Assembly (NCBI GenBank): GCA_016711805.1
Contig: JADJSH010000019.1
Coordinates: 62,001-126,000 of the forward strand
Direction: 5' to 3'
Origin: Bacteroidota bacterium
Lineage (GTDB): Bacteria; Bacteroidota; Bacteroidia; B-17B0; Aurantibacillaceae
Length of the DNA stretch: 64,000 bases
The notes below the pieces were generated by a model that was given only the letters and a program-made list of their open reading frames with translations, was not told where the DNA came from and searched no databases. Shown piece after piece: positions 51,186-62,779 of this stretch. Position 1 is the first letter of the stretch. The number at the start of each line of letters is the position of its first letter. A program made the translations under genes and the position numbers.

Positions 51186-53070
51186 ATGTGGTATTACAGG
51201 AATTGTAGGTAATCAAATCAATCATTCGAACTATCATTCTGCTATTAAAAAATGAACGATGCCATTGCGCATCGCGGTCCAAATTCGGAAGGAGTTTGGC
51301 ATGATGAGCATTGCTTTTAGGGCATCGTCGTTTATCCATCATCGATTTATCGGAAGCCGGAAATCAACCATTTTTATCACAAGATAAAAGATACATTATG
51401 GTGTATAATGGGGAATTATATAACTATAGAGAATTAAAGTTAGAGTTACAAAGAGCAGAGCATGGCTCAAAAAATTTACCCTATATTTTTAAAACTAGTA
51501 CAGATACGGAAGTTATTTTAGCATCGTATTTACGATGGGGTATTGATTGCGTGAAACGTTTCAATGGCATGTTTGCTTTTGCTATTTGGGATACAGTTGA
51601 ACAAAAATTAGTGATTGCTCGTGATAGAATGGGAATAAAGCCATTGTATTATCAATTTAAAAACAATGTATTGTTGTTTGCTTCCGAAATTAGAGCTTTG
51701 ATACATTCGGGATTAGTTGACAAAAAAATTAATTTAAAATCGGTAGCCGAGTACGTTCAATACACTACCGTTCATGCGCCCAATACCATGATACAGGATG
51801 TTTTTATGCTAATGCCTGGACATGTTTTAGAATTGCAACACGGCAATTTAAAAGTGCAACAATATTGGAATATTAATGACTTTACTAAAACGAAAGGTGA
51901 TTTATCATACAAAGAAACTTGCACGAAAGTCAATGAACTATTAACTGCGTCTGTTGAAAGACGCTTAGTGGCTGATGTGCCTTTTGGAGCGTTTTTATCA
52001 GGAGGGATTGACAGTAGTGCTATTGTTGGTTTAATGAGTAAAGTGTCTTCCGAAAAAGTACAAACCTTTAATGTGAGTTTTGATGAAGGTGAATTTTCTG
52101 AAGCTAAATACGCCAAGCAAATTGCGGAAAAATTTAACACAGAACATCACGAAATAAAATTAACACCTAACGATTTTTTAAAGCAATTACCAGAGGCTTT
52201 AGCTGCTATGGATCATCCAAGTGGTGATGGACCGAATAGTTATATTGTTTCAAAAGCTACTAAAAATGCGGGAATAACGATGGCATTATCTGGCTTAGGT
52301 GGCGATGAATTATTTGCTGGTTATGATATTTTTAAACGTTACTATGAATTAGAAAAAAAAGGTTGGTTAAATATTATTCCCGCAAAAAGGTTTAGCAGGG
52401 AAAATTATTAGCAGCTAAAAAGAAATCGGTTCAAGGAGATAAAACTTCTGAAATATTAGCCTTAGATACCATAAATGGTTTTAATGCTTATCCCATTAAT
52501 CGTAAATTATTTAATCAAAAAGATTATGCTGGATTATTAAAAAGAAAACTACAACGCTGATAATTTTATTAAAAACGTTATCAAAAAAAGTGAAACAGAT
52601 AAGCAGCAGTATTAAGCAGAGTATCTTTATTTGAGATACAAACCTACATGCAAAATATTTTGTTGCGAGATGCCGATCAAATGAGTATGGCAGTTGCTTT
52701 AGAAGTTCGCGTTCCGTTTTTAGATTATCAATTAGTAGAATTTGCGTTAAGTGTAAAAGACGAATACAAATATCCTCATACACAAAAGAAATTACTAGTA
52801 GATGCGTTAGGTGATTTGCTACCTGATAATATTGTCAATCGTCCAAAAATGGGATTTGTATTACCATGGAAAGATTGGTTAAAAAATGATTTGAAAGATT
52901 TTTGTGAAGAAAATATAGCACAGTTTGCTAAACGCTCTTTTGTAAACAGAGAAGCGGTTCTTTTAATTTGGAATCGTTTTTTAAATAATGATCCAAAAAT
53001 TACATGGAGTAGAGTATGGCACTTAGTGGTTTTAAATAATTGGATAAATACACATCAAATTGAGTGCTAA
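51186..53070 (+). pseudogene. asnB: Asparagine synthase (glutamine-hydrolysing), at least five frameshifts
   Basis: The pieces cover a whole class II amidotransferase of about 625 residues. The N-terminus at 51186 reads ATGTGG where ATGTGTGG would give the expected MCGITGIVG, so the catalytic Cys2 is lost by a two-base gap. Further shifts lie near 51255 (A-run), 51310, 52400, 52550 and 52615. Intact blocks include 'LLGHRRLSIIDLSEAGNQPF', 'FGAFLSGGIDSSAIVGLM' (the ATP-pyrophosphatase loop), ALSGLGGDELFAGY and 'EVRVPFLDYQLVEFAL'. It may amidate a sugar acid, as in other O-antigen loci. Errors or decay cannot be told apart here. Confidence 0.85.
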
Positions 53071-54198
53071 AAAAACGATATTAATTTTGTGCGATTGGTT
53101 TTTGCCTGGCTATTTGGCCGGAGGACCTATTCAATCGATAGCAACACTTACCAAACAATTAGGTAATGATATTAATTTTAAAATTATTACCACTGATAGA
53201 GATTTTAAATCCAATAAACCATACGATACTATTAAGGTTAATGAATGGACTAATTTTGAAGGAAGAGATGTGTTTTATGTCAGTCATGAAAACATGAACC
53301 CAGATTATATTTTAAATTTAATTCAAAATACTCAACATGATTCCATTTATTTAAACAGTTTGTTTTCAAAGTTATTTGCTGTTAGTCCACTTAAATGGAA
53401 ACAACAAGCTAAAATAAATTCAAATATTATTTTAGCTCCTCGTGGCATGTTAGGAGATGGTGCTTTGGCTATTAAAGCTTTTAAGAAACAATTATTTTTA
53501 ATGTACGCTAAAACCTTTGGTCTATTTAAAAATGTATGTTGGCAATCCACTTCAGCTCAAGAAACTGCTGAAATTAAAAAACGGATTAGTATTAACGCTG
53601 ACATTGTTGAAGTATCAAATTTGCAATTCTGCAACTGAACTTTTATCAATTGAGAAAAAGAAGGAGAATTAAATTATGTTTCATTTCTCGAATCTCAGAA
53701 AAAAAAAACCTGAATTTTGCTATCAACGTTTTAAAAGAACTAAAAGATACTATAGTTGTATTTGATGTATTTGGGCCAATTGAAGATGAAGCTTATTGGA
53801 ATACTTGTCAGGAGAATGCAAAAGACTTACCTGAAAATATTAAATTTCAATATAAAGGTGTTTTAAAACCAACAGAGATTGGGAAAATAGTTTCTCAATA
53901 TCACGCGTTATTTTTGCCTACTCAAAATGAAAATTACGGACATATTATTGTAGAAGCCTTACAGCATGCTCGTCCAGTGATTCTCTCAGATCAAACTCCT
54001 TGGAGGAATTTGCAACAGGAAAATGTTGGCTTTGATATTGCATTAAATGATAAAGCTAAATTTATGGAAGCCATTCAAATGATGGTGAATTTAAATCAAT
54101 CCGAATTGGATGCCATGAGTAAAACCAGCAGTTCATACATTAATCATCAATTAAATTTAGAAAAAATTAAAGCAAAGTATTTAAAACTCTTTGCTTAA
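53060..54198 (+). pseudogene. Family 4 glycosyltransferase, frameshifted
   Basis: Two frames give one protein of about 379 residues. It starts at TTG 53060, inside the end of asnB. The N-terminal half has 'ILCDWFLPGYLAGGPIQSIA' and 'ILAPRGMLGDGALAIKAFKK'. A missing base near 53621-53630 breaks the frame ('NLPILQLNFYQLRK' is restored). The donor half has 'LCFISRISEKKNLNFAINVL', 'FDVFGP' and 'LPTQNENYGHIIVEALQHAR' with the EX7E pair. It is the third gene of the small sugar cluster. Confidence 0.8.
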
Positions 54199-54203
54199 AA
54201 TAC

Positions 54204-57200
54204 ATGAAGTTGTTTTTTAGTATAGTGTTTTTTTTGTTTTCTGAAAGCATCGTTGCTCAGGAAACGCCTATGAAATATTATACCGTTAAAGAAGGATTAG
54301 CTAATTCGCTCGTACCATCTATTTTTCAGGATAAGCAAGGTAATATGTGGTTCCCAACATTAGGAGGCGGCGTTTCTAAATTTAATGGCTCAGTTTTTAA
54401 AACATACGGAATAGAACAGGGATTAACTAATCAATTAATTAGAAGTGTTACTGAAGATGCAACTGGAAGGATTTTATTTGGTTCGATGGGTGCTGGTGTT
54501 TTTTATACAGAAAATGATACCATTTTAGCATTTAAGAACGATAGTTTACCAAAAGAAATTTTTGCTTTACAAACTGATAAAAAAGGAGTTATTTGGGCAG
54601 CTACTAATGGCGGCGTTTATCAATTGTTTGGTAAAGATAGCATCATTCCTTTTTCTGAAAACAATAAGTTACCCATTTATGCAGTGACTCATATTAATTG
54701 TGATGCTGATGGTAATGTATGGTTTGCTTATGATTCGGAATATGGCTTTGTATCGGTTTTCAAATAATAAATTAACTAAGTTTAATAAAGATAATGGCTT
54801 AACGAATGGTCGTATTTTAAATTCTTTTCATGATTCAGAAAAAAACACTTGGGTAACAGTAGATGATGGTTTGTTTTTAATTAAGCACAATTCAAATACC
54901 GCAGAGAGGATTACGAATGCTAATTTACCTCCATACTATTTGTTTGAAATAGTTGAGCCCAAAAAAGGGTTGTTGCTAATTGGCAGTCAGCAAAATGGCT
55001 TATTGTTTTTTGATGTTAAAACGAGAAAAAGTTATTAAGTCGATTGGTCAAAAAAATGGGTTTAAAAGTGCATTGATATTTAGAACCTTTTTAGATCAGG
55101 AAAATAATGTTTGGATTAGCAATTGGGGCGATGGAGTGGCGCGAATGCAATTGTTTGGTTTTACAAAGTATGCCGAAAACGCAGGAATTAAGTCGCGTAT
55201 CGTTTACAATATTCAAAAAACAGAAGATGGATTATTATGCTCATCACCTAATGGAATTTTGTTAGCTAAAGATCAAAATTTTACTGCCGTACAACCTGAC
55301 GAAATTAAAGGAACCGTATTGCAGGTTTTTAAAAATGGAGATGAAATATTTTGTGCCAGAGAAAGAGATCTTTTAATATTGAAGGGAAATTCTGTAAAAA
55401 CCTATACGCAAACTAATTTACAAGCTGTAAAAGCTATTGCCAAAGATAAAAATGGTAAAGTGTATGTTGCAGGTTGGGGCGGAGCAATTGCTGTTTACGA
55501 TGGCAAAACATTTATGCCGGTAGGAGATACTTCTATTGCAGCTATTAAGTATTACTATTGTGCTTTTGCCGACTCGAAAGGTAAATTGTGGTTTGGTTCA
55601 TGGGACGCAGGGTTGGTATGTTATGATGGTGTTAAATGGAAACGCTATTCTCAAAAAGATGGATTGCCATCTGATAAAATAACCTGTGTTGCCGAAGATA
55701 AGAATGGTAATATCATTATTGGTACGAATGGTGGTGGCTTTGTAATATACAATGGCAAAACGTTTGAAATTATTAATAGCGCTAAAGGTCTTCCATCAAA
55801 TTCTGTTTATGCAGTTGCTGTAGATAGGCGCAATATGTTATGGATTGGTTTTCAGGGAAGTGTAGTAAAATATAATTTAGAAAATCATGCGATAAGAGTT
55901 TTATCAATGGAATCAGGTTTTGATGGAGATGTCATGTATAGTGCATTATTAGCAGATAAAGATACACTTTGGATTGGAACCAATAATTATTTGTGGAAGT
56001 ATGTGCAAGCAGATGCAATTGAATTGCATAAAAATTTGAGAGTATTTTTAAAAGATATGCAGGTCAATTATAACCCAGTTTCAATGATTGATAATGCAGT
56101 ATTTGCGTACAATGAAAATAAAATCTCGTTTAATTACTTTACTACTCAAATTTATAATAATGCTTCTGTAAAGTATTCGTACAGGTTATTAGGAATAGAT
56201 TCAGTATTCTCACCATTAACTAATCAAAGTGAAATTACATTTCAGGAATTGCCTCATGGCACATATACTTTTGAAGTAAAGGCTTGTATTGGAAATGATT
56301 GCTCCTATACAATGGCAAGCTATCAATTCACTATTGAACCTCCGTTTTGGAAAACCTGGTGGTTTATGACTTTGTGTGTTGTTGGATTATTGATTGGTAT
56401 TAGATTTTATGTACGTTTTAGGGAACATAAATTAAAAGAAAACAACGAGAGTTAGAAGAAATCGTGTCTATTAGAACGCAGGAGATTTCAAACCAAAAGC
56501 AAATTGTAGAGCATCAAAAAGAATTAGTTCAAGAAAAACAAAAAGAAATCATTGATTCGATAACTTACGCAAAGCGTTTGCAGCAAGCTATTTTACCGCC
56601 AAAGCATTTTATTACGCAACATTTGCCTAATAATTTCGTGTTTTATCATCCTAAAGATATTGTAGCGGGCGATTTTTATTGGATGCATGTAGAAGGTGAT
56701 TTGATTTTTATTGCGGCTGCCGATTCAACAGGGCATGGTGTGCCAGGCGCCATGGTCAGCATTGTTTGTAGCAATGCACTTGAAAAAGCGGTTAATGAAT
56801 TTAGATTAACGGATACAGGAAAAATTTTAGATAAAACAACTGATTTGGTTTTGGATACTTTTGCTAAAAGTGGTGAGGAAATTAAAGATGGAATGGATAT
56901 TTCGTTACTTTGTTACAATAAATTAACAAAGCAAATTACATGGAGTGGTGCAAATAATCAATTATGGTATATTTATAATAGTGAACTTATTGAAGTCAAA
57001 GCAGATAAGCAGCCTATTGGTAAAAGCGACCATCGTAAAAATTTTACAACACATCGTATTCATTGTGAGGAGGGAACCTTATTTTATTTAATGACAGACG
57101 GTTTGCCTGATCAGTTTGGCGGACCAAAGGGTAAAAAATTTAAGTATAAACAATTGCAGGAATTATTAATTGCAAATAGTAATAATAGTTTAAACGAACA

Positions 57201-57288
57201 GAAAACAGTTATTTCTAATCATTTTAATGATTGGAAAGGTAATTTGGAACAGGTTGATGATGTTACCATTATTGGAATTAAATTATAA
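54204..57288 (+). pseudogene. Two-component-regulator propeller / SpoIIE phosphatase sensor, three frameshifts
   Basis: Four open frames form one protein of about 1,028 residues. Order: signal peptide (FFSIVFFLFSESIVAQ), two seven-bladed Reg_prop units with repeats such as DKQGNMWFPTLGGGVSKFNG, a Y_Y_Y-like domain, one membrane helix (WWFMTLCVVGLLIGIRFYV), a coiled coil, and a SpoIIE/PP2C phosphatase. The phosphatase has AGDFYWMHV, ADSTGHGVPGAMVS, 'EIKDGMDISL', 'MTDGLPDQFGG' and VDDVTIIGIKL, with all metal Asp residues. Shifts lie near 54746, 55030 and 56428-56434. It would sense a periplasmic signal and dephosphorylate a STAS protein. Confidence 0.8.
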
Positions 57289-59373
57289 ATGATAAATAAC
57301 GCAAACATAAATATACTTACTGCAAAGAAATTACTATTTCTTTTAGTGATGCTGTTGTGTTTTAGTATTCATGGACAAAATATTAGTGAGCAGAGTCGAA
57401 CCATTGATTCCTTGAAAATTGTTTTAAAAAATGCTAAGCATGATACAGCGCGTTGTTATATTTTAAGTTTGATGATTGAGAATGAACCTGATGAAGAGGC
57501 ATGGCCAGAATATAATACTCAATTAAAAAATATAGCAGAACAAAATTTAAAAGCAGGTGTAAAAACAAAAAGACTGCAACGTTTTTATTCAAAGCATTTA
57601 GCTAATACATTAAATGATGAAGCTTATTCCTTAATTAACTTAGGTGATATTGAGTCTGCATTGGAGTTATATCATCAAAGTTTAAACATCAATCAAAGCT
57701 TACACAACAAGGTAGGAATGTCGATTACATTTAATGATTTAGGAACGATTTATTTTAATCAGGGAGAAGTTAAAAAAGCTCAGGAATATTTTGAAAAAAG
57801 TTTAAGTCTGCAACATGAAGTAGGCGATAAGTTGGGAGAGGCTAATTCATTAAACAATATAGGCCTTACTTATAAAGCATCTGGCGACTTGAGTAAAGCA
57901 CTAGTATATTATAACAAGAGTTTAGTTTTATTAAAGGAGATTGGTAATAAAGCATCAGAAGCGGTTACTTTATCCAACATTGGTAGTGCTTATAACGTGT
58001 TGAATGATGATTCAAAATCGATGTTGTATTTGAATAAAGCCATTGCTTTGCAAGAAGAGATAAACGACAAATCAGGAATTTCTGCTACCCTAAATATTAT
58101 AGCTCGTCTTTTAGAAAAGCAAGGAAAGTATAACGATGCTTTATCTTATGCAACTCGAGGATTGGCTATTTCAAAAGAATTAGGTTATCCTGAAAATATT
58201 AGTGAAAATGCTATCATTCTTAAAAAAATATATAAACATCAAAACAATCCTGTTAAGGAATTAGAAATGTATGAGTTGTATGTGCAAATGAAAGATAGCA
58301 TTACAAACGAAAAAAATAGAAAATCAAGTATTAGAAGTCAGTTTAGATATGAGTACGAAAAAATGGCGGCCGCTGACAGCGTAAGAGTTGCCGAAGAAAA
58401 AAAGATTACAGATGCGCAGTTAAAACAAGAGAAAACACAGCGTTTTGCTTTATACGGAGGCTTGGCATTAGTGGCGTTATTTGCCGCTTTTATGTTTAAC
58501 CGATTCAGAGTAACACAAAAACAAAAAAACATTATCAGTCAGCAAAAAGAAGAAGTGGAATTACAACGACACGAAGCTGAATTTCAAAAAGAGTTGGTTC
58601 AAGAAAAACAAAAAGAAATTATTGATAGTGTTAATTATGCTCGTCGTTTACAAAATGCCATTTTACCGCCAACAGATTATATTAAGAAACATCTATCAGA
58701 TAATTTTGTTTACTATAAGCCAAAAGACATTGTAGCAGGCGATTTTTATTGGATGCATATTAGTGAGGAGAAAGTTTTTATTGCAGCTGCCGATAGCACA
58801 GGGCACGGCGTGCCAGGAGCAATGGTTAGTATTGTATGCAGTAACGCATTAGATAAAGCAGTGAAAGAATTTGGCTTAATTGATACTGGAAAAATATTAG
58901 ACAAAACAAGAGAATTGGTATTAGAAACGTTTTCTAAAAGTGGAGAAGAGATAAAAGACGGAATGGATATTTCGTTTTTATGTATTGATAAGCAACTAGA
59001 AAAAATAACTTGGAGCGGCGCCAATAATCACTTATGTTATATTAGAAAAAATGAAAATGCGTTGACTGAGCTTGTCGAAGTCAAAGGCGATAAACAGCCG
59101 ATAGGAAACAGCGATCACCGCAAGCCGTTTACAACCCATGCTATTGATTTTGAAAAAGGAATGATCTGTTATTTGTTGACTGATGGTTATGCCGACCAGT
59201 TTGGTGGTGCAAAAGGAAAGAAATTTAAGTACAAACAATTAAAAGAAGTGTTATTAGCAAATTGTCATTTAGATTTGCCTAAACAAAAAGAAGTTTTAAA
59301 TATTCATTTTCAAAATTGGAAAGGGAATTTAGATCAGGTAGATGACGTGACCATTATAGGCATTAAATTATAA
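57289..59373 (+). CDS. TPR sensor with SpoIIE/PP2C phosphatase domain
   Basis: A 694-residue protein starting directly after the previous stop. It has a signal peptide (LLFLLVMLLCFSIHGQ), about five TPR repeats in the periplasmic part (for example 'SLNNIGLTYKASGDLSKALV'), one membrane helix (FALYGGLALVALFAAFMFN, about 385-403), a coiled coil, and a C-terminal phosphatase. Its motifs AGDFYWMHI, ADSTGHGVPGAMVS, DGMDISFL, LTDGYADQFGG and VDDVTIIGIKL match those of the upstream sensor almost exactly. The phosphatase domains are clearly duplicated while the sensor parts differ, so two inputs may feed one output. Confidence 0.9.
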   Translation: MINNANINILTAKKLLFLLVMLLCFSIHGQNISEQSRTIDSLKIVLKNAKHDTARCYILSLMIENEPDEEAWPEYNTQLKNIAEQNLKAGVKTKRLQRFYSKHLANTLNDEAYSLINLGDIESALELYHQSLNINQSLHNKVGMSITFNDLGTIYFNQGEVKKAQEYFEKSLSLQHEVGDKLGEANSLNNIGLTYKASGDLSKALVYYNKSLVLLKEIGNKASEAVTLSNIGSAYNVLNDDSKSMLYLNKAIALQEEINDKSGISATLNIIARLLEKQGKYNDALSYATRGLAISKELGYPENISENAIILKKIYKHQNNPVKELEMYELYVQMKDSITNEKNRKSSIRSQFRYEYEKMAAADSVRVAEEKKITDAQLKQEKTQRFALYGGLALVALFAAFMFNRFRVTQKQKNIISQQKEEVELQRHEAEFQKELVQEKQKEIIDSVNYARRLQNAILPPTDYIKKHLSDNFVYYKPKDIVAGDFYWMHISEEKVFIAAADSTGHGVPGAMVSIVCSNALDKAVKEFGLIDTGKILDKTRELVLETFSKSGEEIKDGMDISFLCIDKQLEKITWSGANNHLCYIRKNENALTELVEVKGDKQPIGNSDHRKPFTTHAIDFEKGMICYLLTDGYADQFGGAKGKKFKYKQLKEVLLANCHLDLPKQKEVLNIHFQNWKGNLDQVDDVTIIGIKL

Positions 59374-59374
59374 T

Positions 59375-59992
59375 ATGAATTTATTTATAACAGGCATAGG
59401 AACTAACGTTGGTAAAACAGTTGTGTCGGCTATTTTAACGGAAGCATTGCAGGCAGATTACTGGAAACCTATTCAAAGTGGAGTCGTAGAAGGAAAAGAT
59501 TCAGATACCGTCAAATCACTCATCAGTAATACAAAAACCGTTTTTCATCCCGAGACGTACTTGTTACAAGAACCATTATCTCCTCATTTTGCCGCTAAAT
59601 TGGATGGTGTAGAAATTGAGTTAGATAAAATTAAATTACCAGTTACCATTAATCATTTAATTATTGAAGGCGCTGGCGGCTTATTAGTTCCTGTTAACGC
59701 TACTCAATATGTGATTGATATCGCCAAACAATTGGATTGCGAAATAGTATTGGTGATTTCAAGTTATTTAGGATGCATCAATCATTCCTTATTATCAATT
59801 GATTATTTAAAGAGAAGTCATTTTAAAATTAAAGCATTGGTCTTTAATGGCGAATTTGAATCGGAGGTTAAACAGTCCATAATCAACTATTGTCCAGAGT
59901 CCAAAATTATTGATATTCCTAGCTTAAACAATCTTACTAAACAGCAAGTTTTGGAGATTTCAACTAAAATTACGGCTCAAAATGCCCTATAA
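59375..59992 (+). CDS. bioD: Dethiobiotin synthetase
   Basis: A 205-residue enzyme of biotin synthesis. The P-loop is FITGIGTNVGKTVVSAIL (residues 4-21), 'YWKPIQSG' binds the diaminopelargonate end, 'LQEPLSPHFAA' is the substrate loop, and 'LIIEGAGGLLVPV' is the second nucleotide motif. It forms the ureido ring of dethiobiotin from diaminopelargonic acid, CO2 and ATP. No other bio genes are adjacent. It starts 1 base after the phosphatase sensor stop, so it is probably read from the same transcript, which is an odd pairing. Confidence 0.93.
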   Translation: MNLFITGIGTNVGKTVVSAILTEALQADYWKPIQSGVVEGKDSDTVKSLISNTKTVFHPETYLLQEPLSPHFAAKLDGVEIELDKIKLPVTINHLIIEGAGGLLVPVNATQYVIDIAKQLDCEIVLVISSYLGCINHSLLSIDYLKRSHFKIKALVFNGEFESEVKQSIINYCPESKIIDIPSLNNLTKQQVLEISTKITAQNAL

Positions 59993-60061
59993 TTGGGCTA
60001 TTTTATAATTTTCTATCTCGTTAATGATTTGTATCTTTACAGCTCTTTAAAATAGGAAATT

Positions 60062-61015
60062 ATGATAAAGCCAATCAAATTAATTGAAGTAAAAAGTGAA
60101 ATAGGAGCAGGTACTCGCGGTGCGAGTATGGGAGTGGATGCGATTAAAATTGCAGCCTTAGATTTTGGAAGTAACTTTTTTAAAAAATTTAAAGCTGTTG
60201 AAGTTCAAAACGAAAACCACTTATTGTTAGAGCCAGTTGTAAATGATTATGCAAAACGTGTAAAAGGTATTTTTGCTTTAAACGAACGCTTAGCTAACGA
60301 AATAAAAAAGACATTATTAAAAGAAGAAGTTCCTATTGTTTTAGCAGGCGATCATAGTTCTGCATTAGGAACTATTAGCGGTATTAAAATGGCATATCCA
60401 AACAAGCGCATTGGTGTTATTTGGATTGATGCTCATGCCGATTTACATACTCCTTATACAACACCAAGTGGTAATATGCACGGTATGCCCATCGCTTGTG
60501 TATTAGGAGAAGATAATAAAGAGCGTCAGCAAAATAAGCCAGATGATGAAACCATTGAATACTGGGAAAAATTAAAAGCATTAGGAGGTATTACTCCAAA
60601 AATTAATTATAACGATTTGGTATATATTGCGCTTCGTGATTTTGAACCACAAGAAGAATTTTTAATTAAAAAGAATAAAGTGCGTGTGTTTAACTTACAA
60701 GAAATTCGTAAGAAAGCTGTTGAACGTGTAGCGATTGAATCTTTGAACTATTTAGACCATTGTGATATTATTTACGTAAGTTTTGATGTAGATAGTATGG
60801 ACAGTCGTATCAGTAGCGGTACAGGAACACCAGTGCCAAACGGAATAACAGAAAAAGAAGCTGGAAATTTAATTTACTACATCATGCGTTCTAAAAAAAT
60901 TGTATGTTTTGAAATGGTAGAAATTAACCCAACGCTTGATAAAGAAAATTTAATGGCAGAAAATGCTTTCGAGATTTTACAAAAAGCAACTAACCAGTTA
61001 AATAACGATTTCTAA
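60062..61015 (+). CDS. rocF: Arginase
   Basis: A 317-residue binuclear manganese hydrolase that converts arginine to ornithine and urea. All metal boxes are present: AGDHSSALGT (about residue 95), WIDAHADLHT (about 121), and SFDVDSMD (about 240), followed by the conserved EMVEINP (about 282). The start ATG at 60062 follows a TATCTTTA box that weakly resembles a promoter element. The ureohydrolase family includes formiminoglutamase and agmatinase. The 'SGNMHGMPIACVLGE' loop favours arginase. Confidence 0.88.
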   Translation: MIKPIKLIEVKSEIGAGTRGASMGVDAIKIAALDFGSNFFKKFKAVEVQNENHLLLEPVVNDYAKRVKGIFALNERLANEIKKTLLKEEVPIVLAGDHSSALGTISGIKMAYPNKRIGVIWIDAHADLHTPYTTPSGNMHGMPIACVLGEDNKERQQNKPDDETIEYWEKLKALGGITPKINYNDLVYIALRDFEPQEEFLIKKNKVRVFNLQEIRKKAVERVAIESLNYLDHCDIIYVSFDVDSMDSRISSGTGTPVPNGITEKEAGNLIYYIMRSKKIVCFEMVEINPTLDKENLMAENAFEILQKATNQLNNDF

Positions 61016-61019
61016 TAAG

Positions 61020-61074
61020 TTATAAGAGATGAGCTATAAGATATAAGTTTTATATCCTAGTGCATCTCTTATAA
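61020..61074. repeat. 12-base inverted repeat after arginase
   Basis: TTATAAGAGATG (61020-61031) and CATCTCTTATAA (61063-61074) pair perfectly around 31 bases that include repeated ATAAG and TATAAG words. It starts 5 bases after the arginase stop, so it may act as a terminator or 3'-end structure. Confidence 0.55.
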
Positions 61075-61092
61075 TTCATCACTCATAACTAA

Positions 61093-62779
61093 ATGCACTC
61101 TCTTAAATCCATAAACGCTTATTTTATCAAGTACAAATGGCGTTTATTAATGGGAGCATTGTTTGTGGTGCTTTCTACTATTTTCTCTATCTACCAAGGT
61201 GTTATTGTTAGAGATGCCACCAACGAAATCGTTGATTTAATAGCGAATCACAAAACGGTTGATTCTACAAAATTTATTTTGTTTGGGTTAACTTTATTAG
61301 GATTGGCTTTAACTAGTGGTTTCTTTTTGTTTTTAATGCGTCAAACTATTATTGTGATGAGTCGCCATATAGAGTTTGATCAAAAAAATGAATTATATAC
61401 TCACTACCAAACTTTAGACGCTGCTTTTTATAAAAACAATAGCACAGGTGATTTAATGAATCGCATTAGCGAAGACGTTGGTAAAGTGCGCATGTACACT
61501 GGTCCTGCTATTATGTATTTAATTAATACATTTTCAACAGTGGTTATTGTATTGGTATTTATGCTTAAAATAAATTGGCAGTTAACCTTGTTGGTATTTG
61601 CTCCTTTGCCTTTTTTATCTTTTGTGATTTATAAAGTATCCGATTTAATTAATAAACGTAGTACGGTTGTTCAACAAGAATTATCGAAGCTAACGTCTCA
61701 TGCTCAGGAAACTTTTTCGGCTATTCGTGTGATTAAAGCCTACGCGCGCGAAAAACATTACATCAATGAATTAGAAACCTTAAATACCGATTTCAAAAAA
61801 CATAATTTACGTTTAGCTTTAGTAGAAGCTTTTTTTCAGCCAGTAATGGTGTTAATGATCGGTGTAAGTGTGATTGCTACCGTTTGGTATGGCGGACATT
61901 TAGTCATCAACAAAACCATTGAGCCAGGAAACATTACTGAGTTTATTTTATACGTGTATAAATTGACTTGGCCTTTTGCTTCTTTGGGGTGGGTAACGTC
62001 TTTAATTCAGCGTGCGTCTGCTTCGCAAACACGTATCAATGAGTTTTAAACAAAATCCGGTATCATTAATACTCCCGAAATTAAACAAATATTGAAGGCG
62101 ACATTGAATTTAAAAATGTGAGTTTTACTTATTCGGATAGTAAAATTGAAGCCTTAAAAATCTGAATTTGAAAAATAGAAAAAGGTAAAACTATTGGTAT
62201 TAAAGGACAAATAGGAGCAGGGAAGTCAACCATTGCTAATTTAATAACACGTCTATACGATACCACTTCTGGAGAAATTTATATAGACGGACAACCTATT
62301 AAAAAATACGATGTGTTTGCTTTGCGTAAAAGTATTGGTTATGTGCCTCAAGAGGTGTTTTTGTTTTCTGATACCATTCGTAATAATATTGCTTTCTCAA
62401 CAAACCATGATTACTCTGAACAAGAAGTGATACAAGCGGCTAAAGATGCAGGCGTGTACGATAATATCATGGCTTTTCCAGAAGGCTTTGATACAGTGGT
62501 AGGAGAAAGAGGCGTGACTTTATCAGGCGGACAAAAACAACGTATTTCTATTGCACGTGCTATTATCTCCAAACCACAAATATTAATATTTGATGATTGT
62601 TTGTCGGCGGTTGATGTAGAAACTGAAGAATTGATTTTAAATAACGAAATCGATCATGAAAGATAAGAACATCGATTATCATCAGTCATCGAGATTCTGC
62701 TTTACGTTATGCAGATAAGGTGGTGGAACTTAATAATAATTGCAATCCCTTCGGCTTAATCAAAGCAAATACTGAATAA
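61093..62779 (+). pseudogene. MsbA/MDR-type ABC transporter, several frameshifts
   Basis: Frames covering 61093-62779 make a fused membrane-ATPase half-transporter of about 565 residues. The intact first part (319 residues) has six membrane helices with 'YTHYQTLDAAFYKNNSTGDL' and 'LTSHAQETFSAIRVIKAYAR'. Shifts follow near 62048, 62060, 62155 and 62185. Then the ATPase shows GQIGAGKST (Walker A), 'VPQEVFLFSDTIRNNIAFST' (Q-loop), LSGGQKQR and 'ILIFDDCLSAVD'. A last shift near 62665 leads to 'SIIISHRDSALRYADKVVEL' (H-loop). It would export lipid A or drugs. The shifts look like errors. Confidence 0.82.
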
